Below are positions 1 to 6,475 of a stretch of 13,832 nucleotides of DNA, one piece after another; position 1 is the first letter of the stretch, and each line of letters starts with the position of its first letter. Made by a program: the position numbers and the translations under genes. The notes under the pieces were generated by a model. The model did not search any database. It was not told where the DNA came from and saw nothing but the letters and a program-made list of their open reading frames with translations. The DNA is taken from the NCBI GenBank assembly GCA_030037055.1, contig JASHRZ010000178.1, positions 1 to 13,832 of the forward strand, in the 5' to 3' direction. This stretch comes from Alphaproteobacteria bacterium (GTDB taxonomy: Bacteria > Pseudomonadota > Alphaproteobacteria > ATCC43930 > CGMCC-115725).

Positions 1-294
1 GCCCTTGGCGGTGAGCGCCACGCGCCGCTCGCGCCGGTCGCCCGCGGCGCGGCTGCGCGCCACCAGCCCGTCGCGGGCCATGCGGCCGACCAGACGGGAC
101 AGCGTCGAGAGGTCGATCGAGGTAAGGCCGGCAAGGCCGGAGAGCCGCTGCTCCCCGGCGGCGGCGAGCGCCGCCAGCACGCGCCATTCCTGGACGCCGA
201 CGCCCATCGGCGCGATGTCCTGGCCGAACCGGGTCGCGAGCCGCACGCCGGCGCGATTGATGAGATAGGGCAGATAGTCGCCGAGATCGAACAT
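1..294 (-). CDS. MarR-family transcriptional regulator, partial (3' end outside window)
   Basis: Winged-helix DNA-binding regulator, N-terminal 98 residues. The frame is open from an ATG at 294 to the left edge, so the C-terminus is missing. The protein starts MFDLGDYLPYLINRAG. It then shows the MarR pattern: a helix with EWRVLAAL near residues 36-43, a recognition-helix region (DLSTLSRLVGRMARDGLV, about 61-78), and the beta-wing with DRRERRVALTAKG at about 86-98. MarR proteins usually act as dimeric repressors that release DNA on binding a small, often aromatic, ligand. Only 9 bases separate it from the stop codon of the flavin oxidoreductase upstream, so the two are probably co-transcribed and the regulator may control that gene. 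The ligand cannot be inferred. The family call is firm; the target is inference. Confidence 0.88.
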   Translation of the reverse strand, partial: MFDLGDYLPYLINRAGVRLATRFGQDIAPMGVGVQEWRVLAALAAAGEQRLSGLAGLTSIDLSTLSRLVGRMARDGLVARSRAAGDRRERRVALTAKG

Positions 295-303
295 GGCCCG
301 CCG

Positions 304-1365
304 CTAGCGCCCCGCGGCGGCGAAGGCGGGCATGATCTCGCGGGCGAAACGGTCCATCTGCTCCGTCACCATGGCGTAGGGCTTGAGGCCGTAATTGAAA
401 TAGAGGATGACCTCGCCGATGCCCGCGGCCTCGACCGATTTGAGATCGTCGATGATCTTCTGCGCGCTGCCGGTGAGGATGGATTTCGAGGTCAGGCTCT
501 CCGCCTTCATGTTCTTCAATATGTCGACGATCTCCAGGAAATATTTGAGCGTCGGCGGCACGGTGCGCGCGTCCGAGGGAAAGGCGGCGATCAGCGCGTC
601 CTTGAAATAGCGCAGCAGCGCGGCGCGGCCGTAATCCTCCTCGGTCTTGGTGTCGGCGATGTGGATGAAATAGCTGCACATGGCGCGGCGCGGGGCGCGG
701 CCGCGGCGGGCGCATTCCTCGCGGAAGGCGGCAACGCCCTGCGCCAGGCTGCCATAGACCATGGCGGCGGCAAAGGGCGCGAAGATGATGTTCCAGTCGT
801 TGCGCGCCGCAAGCTCCATCGAAAGCCGCGAGAAGCAGGCGACATAGGGCCTGAGCGGCTGCTGCTGCGGGCGCGGGCGCAGCTCGATCTCGTCGAAGGC
901 GTAGTACTTGCCCTTGTGCGACCATTTGCCGGGCTCGGTCCAGGCGCGCCAGAGGATCTCGAGTCCTTCGGCGAAGATCTCGGCGGAGTCCTGGAAGGGC
1001 GCGCCGAAGGGCGCGTATTCCAGCCGGTCATAGCCGCGCCCGGCGGCGAAATCGACGCGGCCGCCGGAGAGCAGGTCGAGCGTCGCCCATTCCTCGGCGA
1101 CATGGAGGGGATGATGCACCGGCAGCAGCACCACCGCGGGCCCCAGCCGGATGCGCCTCGTGGCGCCGGCGAGCTGGGAGAGCAGGATGTTTGGGCAGGG
1201 ATTGACGCCGAGCAGGTTGAAATGATGCTCGCCGACCCAGGCGGAGTTGAGGCCGATCTCCTCTGCATAAAGCGCCTGGCGGTAGATCTCGCGAACGAAC
1301 TGCTCGGGCGTGCGGGGGTTGTCGGGATAGCGGTTGTCGGACAGCGTGAAATAGCCGAAGTCCAT
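304..1365 (-). CDS. LLM-class flavin-dependent oxidoreductase (bacterial luciferase-like)
   Basis: A 353-residue TIM-barrel protein of the luciferase-like monooxygenase superfamily, which uses reduced FMN or F420 to oxidise small organic substrates in the cytoplasm. Visible family signatures are MDFGYFTLSDNR at the first strand, WVGEHHF at 43-49, the RIRLGPAVVLLPVHHPLHVAEE region at about 71-92, and LSGGRVDFAAGRGY at 99-112. The length is normal for the family. The start is well supported: a purine-rich GGGAGGGAGG lies directly upstream of the ATG. Its stop is 9 bases from the MarR start, suggesting an enzyme-regulator operon. F420 use cannot be excluded, but the LuxA-like N-terminus favours FMN. 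The superfamily is certain; the substrate is unknown. Confidence 0.9.
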   Translation of the reverse strand: MDFGYFTLSDNRYPDNPRTPEQFVREIYRQALYAEEIGLNSAWVGEHHFNLLGVNPCPNILLSQLAGATRRIRLGPAVVLLPVHHPLHVAEEWATLDLLSGGRVDFAAGRGYDRLEYAPFGAPFQDSAEIFAEGLEILWRAWTEPGKWSHKGKYYAFDEIELRPRPQQQPLRPYVACFSRLSMELAARNDWNIIFAPFAAAMVYGSLAQGVAAFREECARRGRAPRRAMCSYFIHIADTKTEEDYGRAALLRYFKDALIAAFPSDARTVPPTLKYFLEIVDILKNMKAESLTSKSILTGSAQKIIDDLKSVEAAGIGEVILYFNYGLKPYAMVTEQMDRFAREIMPAFAAAGR

Positions 1366-1457
1366 GCCTCCCTCCCCTGGAAGGAGACGGAAGTATCGCC
1401 GGTATTAGTTGCAGGCGCAAGCGACAGTGGCAGCGATGCTCGTGCGTGACCGCCGCG

Positions 1458-2291
1458 TCAGAAGAACAGGAAGGAGCGCACCTCGATGCTCTCGCGCGCC
1501 GGCGCGTCGGACGGCGTCGAAGGATCCTCGAAGGCGGTGTGGACCGAGATCCGGGCGCGGCCGTCGCGGGCGCTGTCGAAGCATTTGATGAGGACCACTT
1601 CGTCAGTGGTCATTTCCGGGAAATAGAACCAGCGGTGACGCGGGCTGTAGGTCACCAGATAGATCTCGCCGGTGCGGTCGGGATAGCGTAGCTCCGAGAC
1701 GACGAGATCGGCGGGATCGAGGCTCTGGGCATCGCAGAGCGCGAGCGGCGTTCGCTTCACCGGGCCCTTGATCGGCCGCCAGACATTGACCTCGGCATAG
1801 CGCCTTGCGAGGCACGAAGCGGCCTCTTTCGGCGGCAGCAGGTCGCGCACGCGCTGCGGCGCCGAGCGTTCAGTGTAGTCGTTATGGACGCGGGCGGCGG
1901 GACCGCGTACCTGATTGCCGACCTGCTTGTCGGGCGCGGTGTTGCGCACGGTGTGATCGAAGATCACCACCTTGGCGGCGCCGGTCGCCGCCTTCAGCAG
2001 CCGCTCGATCTCGGGATAATAGACGCGCTTGACTTCGGCCTCGTCGTAGAAATTTGCCACCGCCGTCGGCTCGCTTCGCAGCGCGAAGCCCTCGCCGTCG
2101 AGCGACGGCAGATCGGCCAGCGCTCTGCCGTTGCGCAGGCTGACGCGGTGCGTCTCGTAGCGTCCGCTGCGCAGCGGCATGCCCGGCGGCGGACCGTAAG
2201 TATAGGAGAAGAGCGGCTCGCCGGCCGGCATCGGCGTGAGATAGGTGAGCGACGCCTCGATCGTCTCGATGACGGGGGTGGTCCCTTCCAT
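1458..2291 (-). CDS. CmcJ/NvfI-family putative iron-dependent oxygenase
   Basis: A 277-residue protein resembling the CmcJ/NvfI (AsaB-like) family, whose studied members hydroxylate or rearrange secondary metabolites using Fe(II) and 2-oxoglutarate. Signatures seen are the HxD pair in AARVHNDYTE (His136, Asp138), NVWRPIKGPV at 169-178, and a C-terminal IKCFDS...GRARISVHTAFEDP segment (about 235-257). In the last segment His251 is the likely third metal ligand, with Arg245 or Arg247 available to hold the co-substrate. The length matches the family. The ATG at 2291 follows a strong ribosome site (GGAGGAGGG, 4-5 bases spacing). There is no signal peptide, so it should be cytoplasmic. It lies 92 bases upstream of the flavin oxidoreductase on the same strand and may share its transcript. 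The family call rests on recalled motifs; the chemistry and substrate are unknown. Confidence 0.82.
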   Translation of the reverse strand: MEGTTPVIETIEASLTYLTPMPAGEPLFSYTYGPPPGMPLRSGRYETHRVSLRNGRALADLPSLDGEGFALRSEPTAVANFYDEAEVKRVYYPEIERLLKAATGAAKVVIFDHTVRNTAPDKQVGNQVRGPAARVHNDYTERSAPQRVRDLLPPKEAASCLARRYAEVNVWRPIKGPVKRTPLALCDAQSLDPADLVVSELRYPDRTGEIYLVTYSPRHRWFYFPEMTTDEVVLIKCFDSARDGRARISVHTAFEDPSTPSDAPARESIEVRSFLFF

Positions 2292-2326
2292 GTTTCCCTC
2301 CTCCGCTGTCTCAACTCTGATCCGGC

Positions 2327-2446
2327 TCAGTCCCGCCAGAAGGGCCTTTTGATCTCATAAGCTGCCTCGGCCGGCGTCAAGCCGATATCGCGCAGGAGGC
2401 CGCTGTCGAACAGCGCCAAACGCTCGCTGCCTCGCGAAATCGTCAA
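2327..2446 (-). CDS. Short DUF1127-like reading frame (possible small protein or remnant)
   Basis: Below the usual size cut-off, this minus-strand frame ends with RDIGLTPAEAAYEIKRPFWR followed by D and a TGA. That is the typical C-terminus of DUF1127 small proteins (a DIGL turn, a helix, then KPFWR or RPFWR). Reading from a TTG at 2446 gives 39 residues. The frame can extend only seven more codons before an in-frame TGA, and there is no ATG and no clear ribosome site. The arginine-rich first helix that most DUF1127 proteins carry is short here. It may be a truncated gene or one with an unusual start. Some small DUF1127 proteins bind RNA or influence phosphate and stress physiology, but no role can be assigned here. 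The C-terminal motif is clear; expression is doubtful. Confidence 0.45.
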   Translation of the reverse strand: MTISRGSERLALFDSGLLRDIGLTPAEAAYEIKRPFWRD

Positions 2447-2673
2447 GCAAGCATCGGCATCTTGGCATCAACCCGCCAACCACGCGCAGATGGCGTAAAA
2501 ATAGGGGCTGAACCCGCGGCCGGACAAAGGATGGTTTGTCGGGCGATCCATGAGAAATTTTCATGGCAAGGCAAAACCATGGCGAGGCTGCCCTCGCTCA
2601 ACGGCGGCGCACCCGTGGCGAAGGGGGCCGGGCTCGGAGTGAGCGATGCGCCCTCGTGCTAACCAGCGCCGCA
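2447..2673. other. Gene-poor stretch between the DUF1127-like frame and the isomerase
   Basis: No convincing gene is seen on either strand; the open frames here lack family features. Two small inverted repeats are visible: GACAAA-ggatgg-TTTGTC near 2523-2540, and CATGA-gaaattt-TCATG near 2549-2565. The second is A/T-richer than its surroundings. Lying past the 3' end of the minus-strand isomerase gene, they could mark a weak transcription end or a regulator site, but neither has the form of a standard intrinsic terminator. Confidence 0.4.
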
Positions 2674-3291
2674 TCAGCGCTTCACGAGCCGCACCAGCGC
2701 TTCGCGCAGCAGGGGCAGGCGGTCGTTGCCGAAATACATGTCGTCGTCGAGGAACAGGGTCGGCGAACCGAAGCCGCCGCGGCGGATCAGCTCCTCGGTG
2801 TTGGCGCGCAGCCGGTCCTTGATCGCGGGCTCGGCGACGCCGGCGAAGAAACGGGCGGGATCGATGCCGAGCCCGGCGCAGATATCCTCGAGGACCGCAT
2901 CCTGCGAAATATCCTTGTCCTCGCCCCAATAGGCGGCGAAGACGGCGCGCGCGAACTCCACCAGCTTGCCCTCGGCCTCGAGCAGCAAGCAGCCGCGCAT
3001 CGCCTTGACGCTGTTGACGGGAAAGACGCTGGGCGGGAACTGGATGCGGATGCCGGCCGAGCGCGCCCAGTCCTGCAGATCCTTGCGCATATAGGCCTGC
3101 TTCGCCGGCACCGGATGCTCGCGCGCGGCATAGACGCTGGGATTGACGCTGTTGAAGACGCCGCCGACCAGGAAGGGCCGCCAGGCGAGGCGCGCGCCGA
3201 ACTCGGCGGCGAGCGGCTCGATGCGGGTGAAGGCGAGATAGGTCCAGGGACTCGAACAGTCGAAAAAGAACTCGATCATCGCTGGCGACAT
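2674..3291 (-). CDS. 2-hydroxychromene-2-carboxylate isomerase / DsbA-family (kappa-GST-like) protein
   Basis: A 205-residue thioredoxin-fold protein. The N-terminal motif MIEFFFDCSSPWTYLA (residues 5-20) carries the D-x-S-S-P signature of the 2-hydroxychromene-2-carboxylate isomerase/kappa glutathione transferase group, with Ser13 as the expected glutathione-activating residue. A helical insert follows. FPVNSVKAMRG at 90-100 and the C-terminal GGFGSPTLFLDDDMYFGNDR region (172-191, cis-Pro177) are also typical. The studied isomerase acts in naphthalene catabolism; most homologues have unknown substrates. GGAGG lies 7 bases before the ATG at 3291, which supports that start over the in-frame Met5. 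The gene is cytoplasmic and divergent from the prepilin peptidase, with only 64 bases between them. The family call is strong; the naphthalene role is not implied. Confidence 0.9.
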   Translation of the reverse strand: MSPAMIEFFFDCSSPWTYLAFTRIEPLAAEFGARLAWRPFLVGGVFNSVNPSVYAAREHPVPAKQAYMRKDLQDWARSAGIRIQFPPSVFPVNSVKAMRGCLLLEAEGKLVEFARAVFAAYWGEDKDISQDAVLEDICAGLGIDPARFFAGVAEPAIKDRLRANTEELIRRGGFGSPTLFLDDDMYFGNDRLPLLREALVRLVKR

Positions 3292-3355
3292 GGGCGTTCC
3301 TCCGGCCGACGCCGCATGCTAGTGCTTTGCGCTGGCGCATGAAACCGCCCGCCCC

Positions 3356-4111
3356 ATGAGCGCCCCGCCGCTTTGGCTCCTCGCCGCCCTGCTGGCGCCG
3401 ATCGTCGGCAGCTTTCTCTCGGTGCTGGCGACGCGGCTGCCGGAAGGGCGCGGCATCGTGCTCGGGCGGTCGGCCTGCCCGCGCTGCGGCCATGTATTGG
3501 GCGCGGCAGAGCTCGTGCCGCTCCTGAGCTATCTCTGGCAACGAGGCGTCTGCCGCCATTGCGGCGGCGGGATCGACGCGCTCTATCCGCTGCTGGAGGC
3601 GGGAGCGCTCGCCGTGGCGCTTTGGGCGGCTTTACTCAGCGAAAACGCCGGCGATCTCTGGGCGAGCTGCGCGCTGGGCTGGCTGCTGCTGGCGCTGGCG
3701 GCGGCAGATTGGCGAAGCTACCTGCTGCCAGACCCGCTGGTGCTGGCGCTGGCGCTGGCCGGACTCGTCGCGAGCGCGCTGCTCATACCGGCTGCGCTCG
3801 CGGACCATGTCATCGGCGCCGCTGCCGGCTTTCTCGTTTTCTGGGTGGCGGCGGCGCTTTACCGGCGCTGGCGCGGCCGCGAGGGGCTCGGGCTGGGCGA
3901 CGCCAAGCTGCTCGGCGCGCTCGGTTTCTGGGTGTCGTGGGAGGGACTGCCCAGCACCGTGCTGATCGCCGCCGCGGCGGCGCTGTTGGCGGCGCTGGTG
4001 CAAGGGTTGGGGCGCGGGCGGCTCAGCGCCGATGACCGCCTGCCCTTCGGGCCGTTCCTGGCGCTCGGCGGCTGGATCACCTGGCTCTACGGGCCGCTCG
4101 CCTTCGGCTGA
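3356..4111 (+). CDS. Prepilin peptidase (type IV leader peptidase / N-methyltransferase, A24 family)
   Basis: A 251-residue polytopic inner-membrane aspartic protease that cleaves, and often N-methylates, type IV pilin or pseudopilin leader peptides. In order: GSFLSVLATRLP (18-29); a zinc-binding cytoplasmic domain with two CxxC pairs (Cys41/Cys44 and Cys67/Cys70); then about six hydrophobic segments. The catalytic aspartates are Asp118 (AADWRSYLLPDPL) and Asp182 in the GLGLGDAKLLGALG motif. Having both the cysteine domain and the protease domain suggests the PilD/GspO type rather than the short Tad-pilus CpaA type. No Shine-Dalgarno is evident before the ATG, and an in-frame TAG about 12 codons upstream limits extension. 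No pilin, ATPase or secretin genes lie nearby, so its substrates must be encoded elsewhere. Confidence 0.93.
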   Translation: MSAPPLWLLAALLAPIVGSFLSVLATRLPEGRGIVLGRSACPRCGHVLGAAELVPLLSYLWQRGVCRHCGGGIDALYPLLEAGALAVALWAALLSENAGDLWASCALGWLLLALAAADWRSYLLPDPLVLALALAGLVASALLIPAALADHVIGAAAGFLVFWVAAALYRRWRGREGLGLGDAKLLGALGFWVSWEGLPSTVLIAAAAALLAALVQGLGRGRLSADDRLPFGPFLALGGWITWLYGPLAFG

Positions 4112-4213
4112 GGGTGGAGCGCCGGGACTGGCATGTCGCTTTCCTCGCATCGCGCTGTCGACCTTGGGCGGCTCCTTGGGTAGGCTTCTGCGGCACAGGG
4201 AGGACAACAAGCC
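4112..4213 (+). promoter_or_regulatory. Leader of the NosR/NirI-ApbE operon, with a short direct repeat
   Basis: This 102-base gap separates the prepilin peptidase from the flavoprotein operon. It contains CCTTGGG at 4162-4168 and again at 4174-4180, so one face-to-face turn of about 12 bases apart, and a GGGAGG ribosome site near 4198-4203 that serves the ATG at 4214. I see no TTGAT-N4-ATCAA box of the FNR/NNR/Dnr type, which would be expected for a denitrification regulon member. No clear -35/-10 pair stands out. The regulatory function is inference. Confidence 0.35.
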
Positions 4214-6475
4214 ATGGCGGGCCGATCGGGTCGCGCGGTTTTTTTTGCCCTGATGGTGCTGCTCCTGGCAGCCCTCGGCGCGCCCGCCGCGCGCGCTTTG
4301 GGCGAGGAGCCGAGGCCGGGCGAGAGCGTCAGCCAATACCTGACGCCGGAAATCCTCGCGATGGTGTTTCCCAGCGCCGACAAGGTCGGGCCGGTGGACG
4401 GTACGCCCCCTGCCGCGCCGGTCTATAAGAGCGATCTCGTGGTGGGATATCTCTTCTCGAGTTGGGACGTGACACAGTCGAAGGGATTCTCCAACCGCCC
4501 CTTCGTCCTGCTGGTGGGCATCGACCTCAGCGGCCACGTCACGGGCGTCAGGCTCGTCCACCATGTCGAACCGATCGCCATCCTCGGCCTCAAGGACGAG
4601 GAGTTCCATCGCTTCACCGAACGCTATCGGGGCCACGACGTCAACCAGGGGGTCGACATCGTCAGCGAGCTTTCCTCCTCGGTGCTCGGCTCAGGCAGCT
4701 TCTCGCAACGCGCGGCGCCAGGAACGAGCGCATCGGCCAAGATCGACGCGGTCTCGCGCGCCACGACCAGCTCGGTGCTGATGAGCGACGCGATCGTGCG
4801 CGGCGCGCGCGTTATCGCGCGCAGCCGCGGCATCCTGGCGGCGCCCAAAGCGGGCAAGGCGCGGCTCGATGTCGACCGCTTCGCTGCCGCCGATTGGCCC
4901 ACCCTCGAGGCGGCTGGCGCGATCGGCCATCTCCATCTCAGCTATGGCGAGATCCGAACGAAGCTCAAGGAAAGCGGCGCGTTGAAGCCCGTCGCCGGCG
5001 ATCCCGCGGCGGGACCGGCGGATCCCTATCTCGACCTCTATGTCGCCTTGGTGACGCCGGCGGGGATCGGCATCAACCTTCTGGGCGAGACCTGGTACGG
5101 CCAATACACCGCCGGGCGCGGCGTCGACGATCAGCTGCTTCTGATCGCGGCGAACGGGCCCTTCGCCTACTCCTTCCTCGGCGACGATTGGGAACACGCC
5201 GACATCGTGGGCCCGATCGAATTCGTCCAGGGCGACAAGACCATCCGCCTCTCGGGAAAGCAGATCAAGACCTTGCCTTTCCTGCACGCGAAGCAGGCGC
5301 CGGATCTCACCGAGCGCGCGCTGGTCTCCTTCGGCGCTGACAGCGGACTCAATCCGAGCGAGGCCTGGGAGCTCCGCCTGCTGCTCGCGGGCGAGACCGG
5401 ATCGGGAGAAAAGCGCTATTTCAGCGTCGAGCTCGCCTACCGGCTGCCCGAGACCTATATCCTGCGACCGGCCGCGCCCGCCGCCGAGCCGCAGGCGGCT
5501 TCCGGCGGCGCGAAAGCCGCGGCGCCGGACCAGGCCTTGGCGTGGCAAGCCGTCTGGTCGGCGCACTGGACCAAGATCGCCATCCTGGGAGCGGGGCTGA
5601 CGGCGCTCACCGTCATCTTGTCCCTGCAGGAGGTGATCGCGCGCCGGCGGCGTCTTCACCTCTCAATCCGCATAGGCTTCCTGAGCTGGACCTTGGTGTG
5701 GCTCGGCTGGTATGCAGGCGCCCAGCTCACCGTGGTGAACCTCCTTACCTACATCCACAGCGCCGTCGTCGACTTCCGCTGGGATTATCTCCTCGCCGAT
5801 CCGCTCGTCGCTATCCTCTCCTGCTTCACGCTTGCGGGCCTCTTCCTCTGGGGACGCGCGATCTTCTGCGGCTGGCTCTGTCCCTTCGGCGCGCTGCAGG
5901 AGCTCGTGAACAAGGTCGCGCAACGCCTGCGCGTGCCGCAGCTCGCCATCCCGACGGCGCTGCACGAGCGACTGGTCGCCGTCAAATACCTGGTGTTCCT
6001 GGGCCTCGTCGCGGCATCGTTCTTGTCGTGGGATCTCGCCATGACCGGCGCCGAGATCGAGCCTTTCAAGGCGGCCATCATCCTCCGCTTCGTGACGGAA
6101 TGGCCGATGGTCGCCTATGCGCTGGCGCTGGTGGCGGCGGGCGTCTTCGTCGAGCGTTTCTATTGCCGCTTTGCCTGCCCGCTGGGCGGCGGCCTCGCAA
6201 TCTTCGGCCGCGTGCGCATGTTCGACTGGCTGAAGCGGCATCCCGAGTGCGGGACGCGGTGCCGCATCTGCGAGAGTGTCTGTCCCGTGGGAGCCATCAA
6301 GCGCAGCGGCGCAATCGACATGAACGAGTGTTTCTATTGTCTCGATTGCCAGGTCACCTATCACGACGATCACGTCTGTCCGCCGATGGTCTGGCAGCGC
6401 AAGCGCCGGCACGAGCGACCCGCCGCGCCGGCGCGGGGCGCGCGCCAGACGGCGATTCGCGAGGCGCAACGATGA
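4214..6475 (+). CDS. NosR/NirI-family membrane FMN-binding iron-sulfur protein
   Basis: A 753-residue electron-transfer protein predicted to span the inner membrane. A signal or anchor covers residues 1-29. The periplasmic FMN-binding domain follows, with the flavinylation-type motif DAVSRATTSS at 178-187 (Ser186 falls at the usual acceptor place, with Thr184 and Thr185 adjacent). About five membrane segments lie between 452 and 648, with two CxxxCP motifs (CGWLCP 552-557; CRFACP 651-656). The C-terminal ferredoxin-like part has C679, C683, C686, C690 and C706, C709, C712, C722 for two [4Fe-4S] clusters. NosR supplies electrons to nitrous oxide reductase and NirI supports nitrite reductase; both are about this size. 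The stop overlaps the next start (ATGA). No nosZDFYL or nirS is present in the window, so NosR versus NirI, and the real acceptor, remain open. An eight-T run at 4239-4246 lies in the signal region. Confidence 0.9.
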   Translation: MAGRSGRAVFFALMVLLLAALGAPAARALGEEPRPGESVSQYLTPEILAMVFPSADKVGPVDGTPPAAPVYKSDLVVGYLFSSWDVTQSKGFSNRPFVLLVGIDLSGHVTGVRLVHHVEPIAILGLKDEEFHRFTERYRGHDVNQGVDIVSELSSSVLGSGSFSQRAAPGTSASAKIDAVSRATTSSVLMSDAIVRGARVIARSRGILAAPKAGKARLDVDRFAAADWPTLEAAGAIGHLHLSYGEIRTKLKESGALKPVAGDPAAGPADPYLDLYVALVTPAGIGINLLGETWYGQYTAGRGVDDQLLLIAANGPFAYSFLGDDWEHADIVGPIEFVQGDKTIRLSGKQIKTLPFLHAKQAPDLTERALVSFGADSGLNPSEAWELRLLLAGETGSGEKRYFSVELAYRLPETYILRPAAPAAEPQAASGGAKAAAPDQALAWQAVWSAHWTKIAILGAGLTALTVILSLQEVIARRRRLHLSIRIGFLSWTLVWLGWYAGAQLTVVNLLTYIHSAVVDFRWDYLLADPLVAILSCFTLAGLFLWGRAIFCGWLCPFGALQELVNKVAQRLRVPQLAIPTALHERLVAVKYLVFLGLVAASFLSWDLAMTGAEIEPFKAAIILRFVTEWPMVAYALALVAAGVFVERFYCRFACPLGGGLAIFGRVRMFDWLKRHPECGTRCRICESVCPVGAIKRSGAIDMNECFYCLDCQVTYHDDHVCPPMVWQRKRRHERPAAPARGARQTAIREAQR

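Noticed and set aside
661..1449. 262-codon plus-strand open frame opposite the flavin oxidoreductase
   Set aside because: Low-complexity Ala/Gly/Glu-rich translation with no family motif; it is a high-GC antisense shadow of a clear gene.
2561..3559. 332-codon minus-strand open frame spanning the isomerase and the divergent gap
   Set aside because: Arg/Ala-rich, covers the isomerase in another frame and the start of the prepilin peptidase; no recognisable domain.
3632..4636. 334-codon minus-strand open frame opposite the prepilin peptidase and NosR/NirI-like start
   Set aside because: Gln/Arg/Ala-rich composition typical of antisense GC-rich DNA, and both plus-strand genes have strong motifs.
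4691..6469. Two long minus-strand open frames opposite the NosR/NirI-like gene
   Set aside because: No domain features; the plus-strand protein is full length with conserved cysteines throughout.
5542..6471. Upstream in-frame extension of the ApbE reading frame
   Set aside because: Read upstream, it is Arg/Ala-rich noise within the NosR/NirI-like gene; the ATG at 6472 gives a proper Tat signal and an ATGA overlap.
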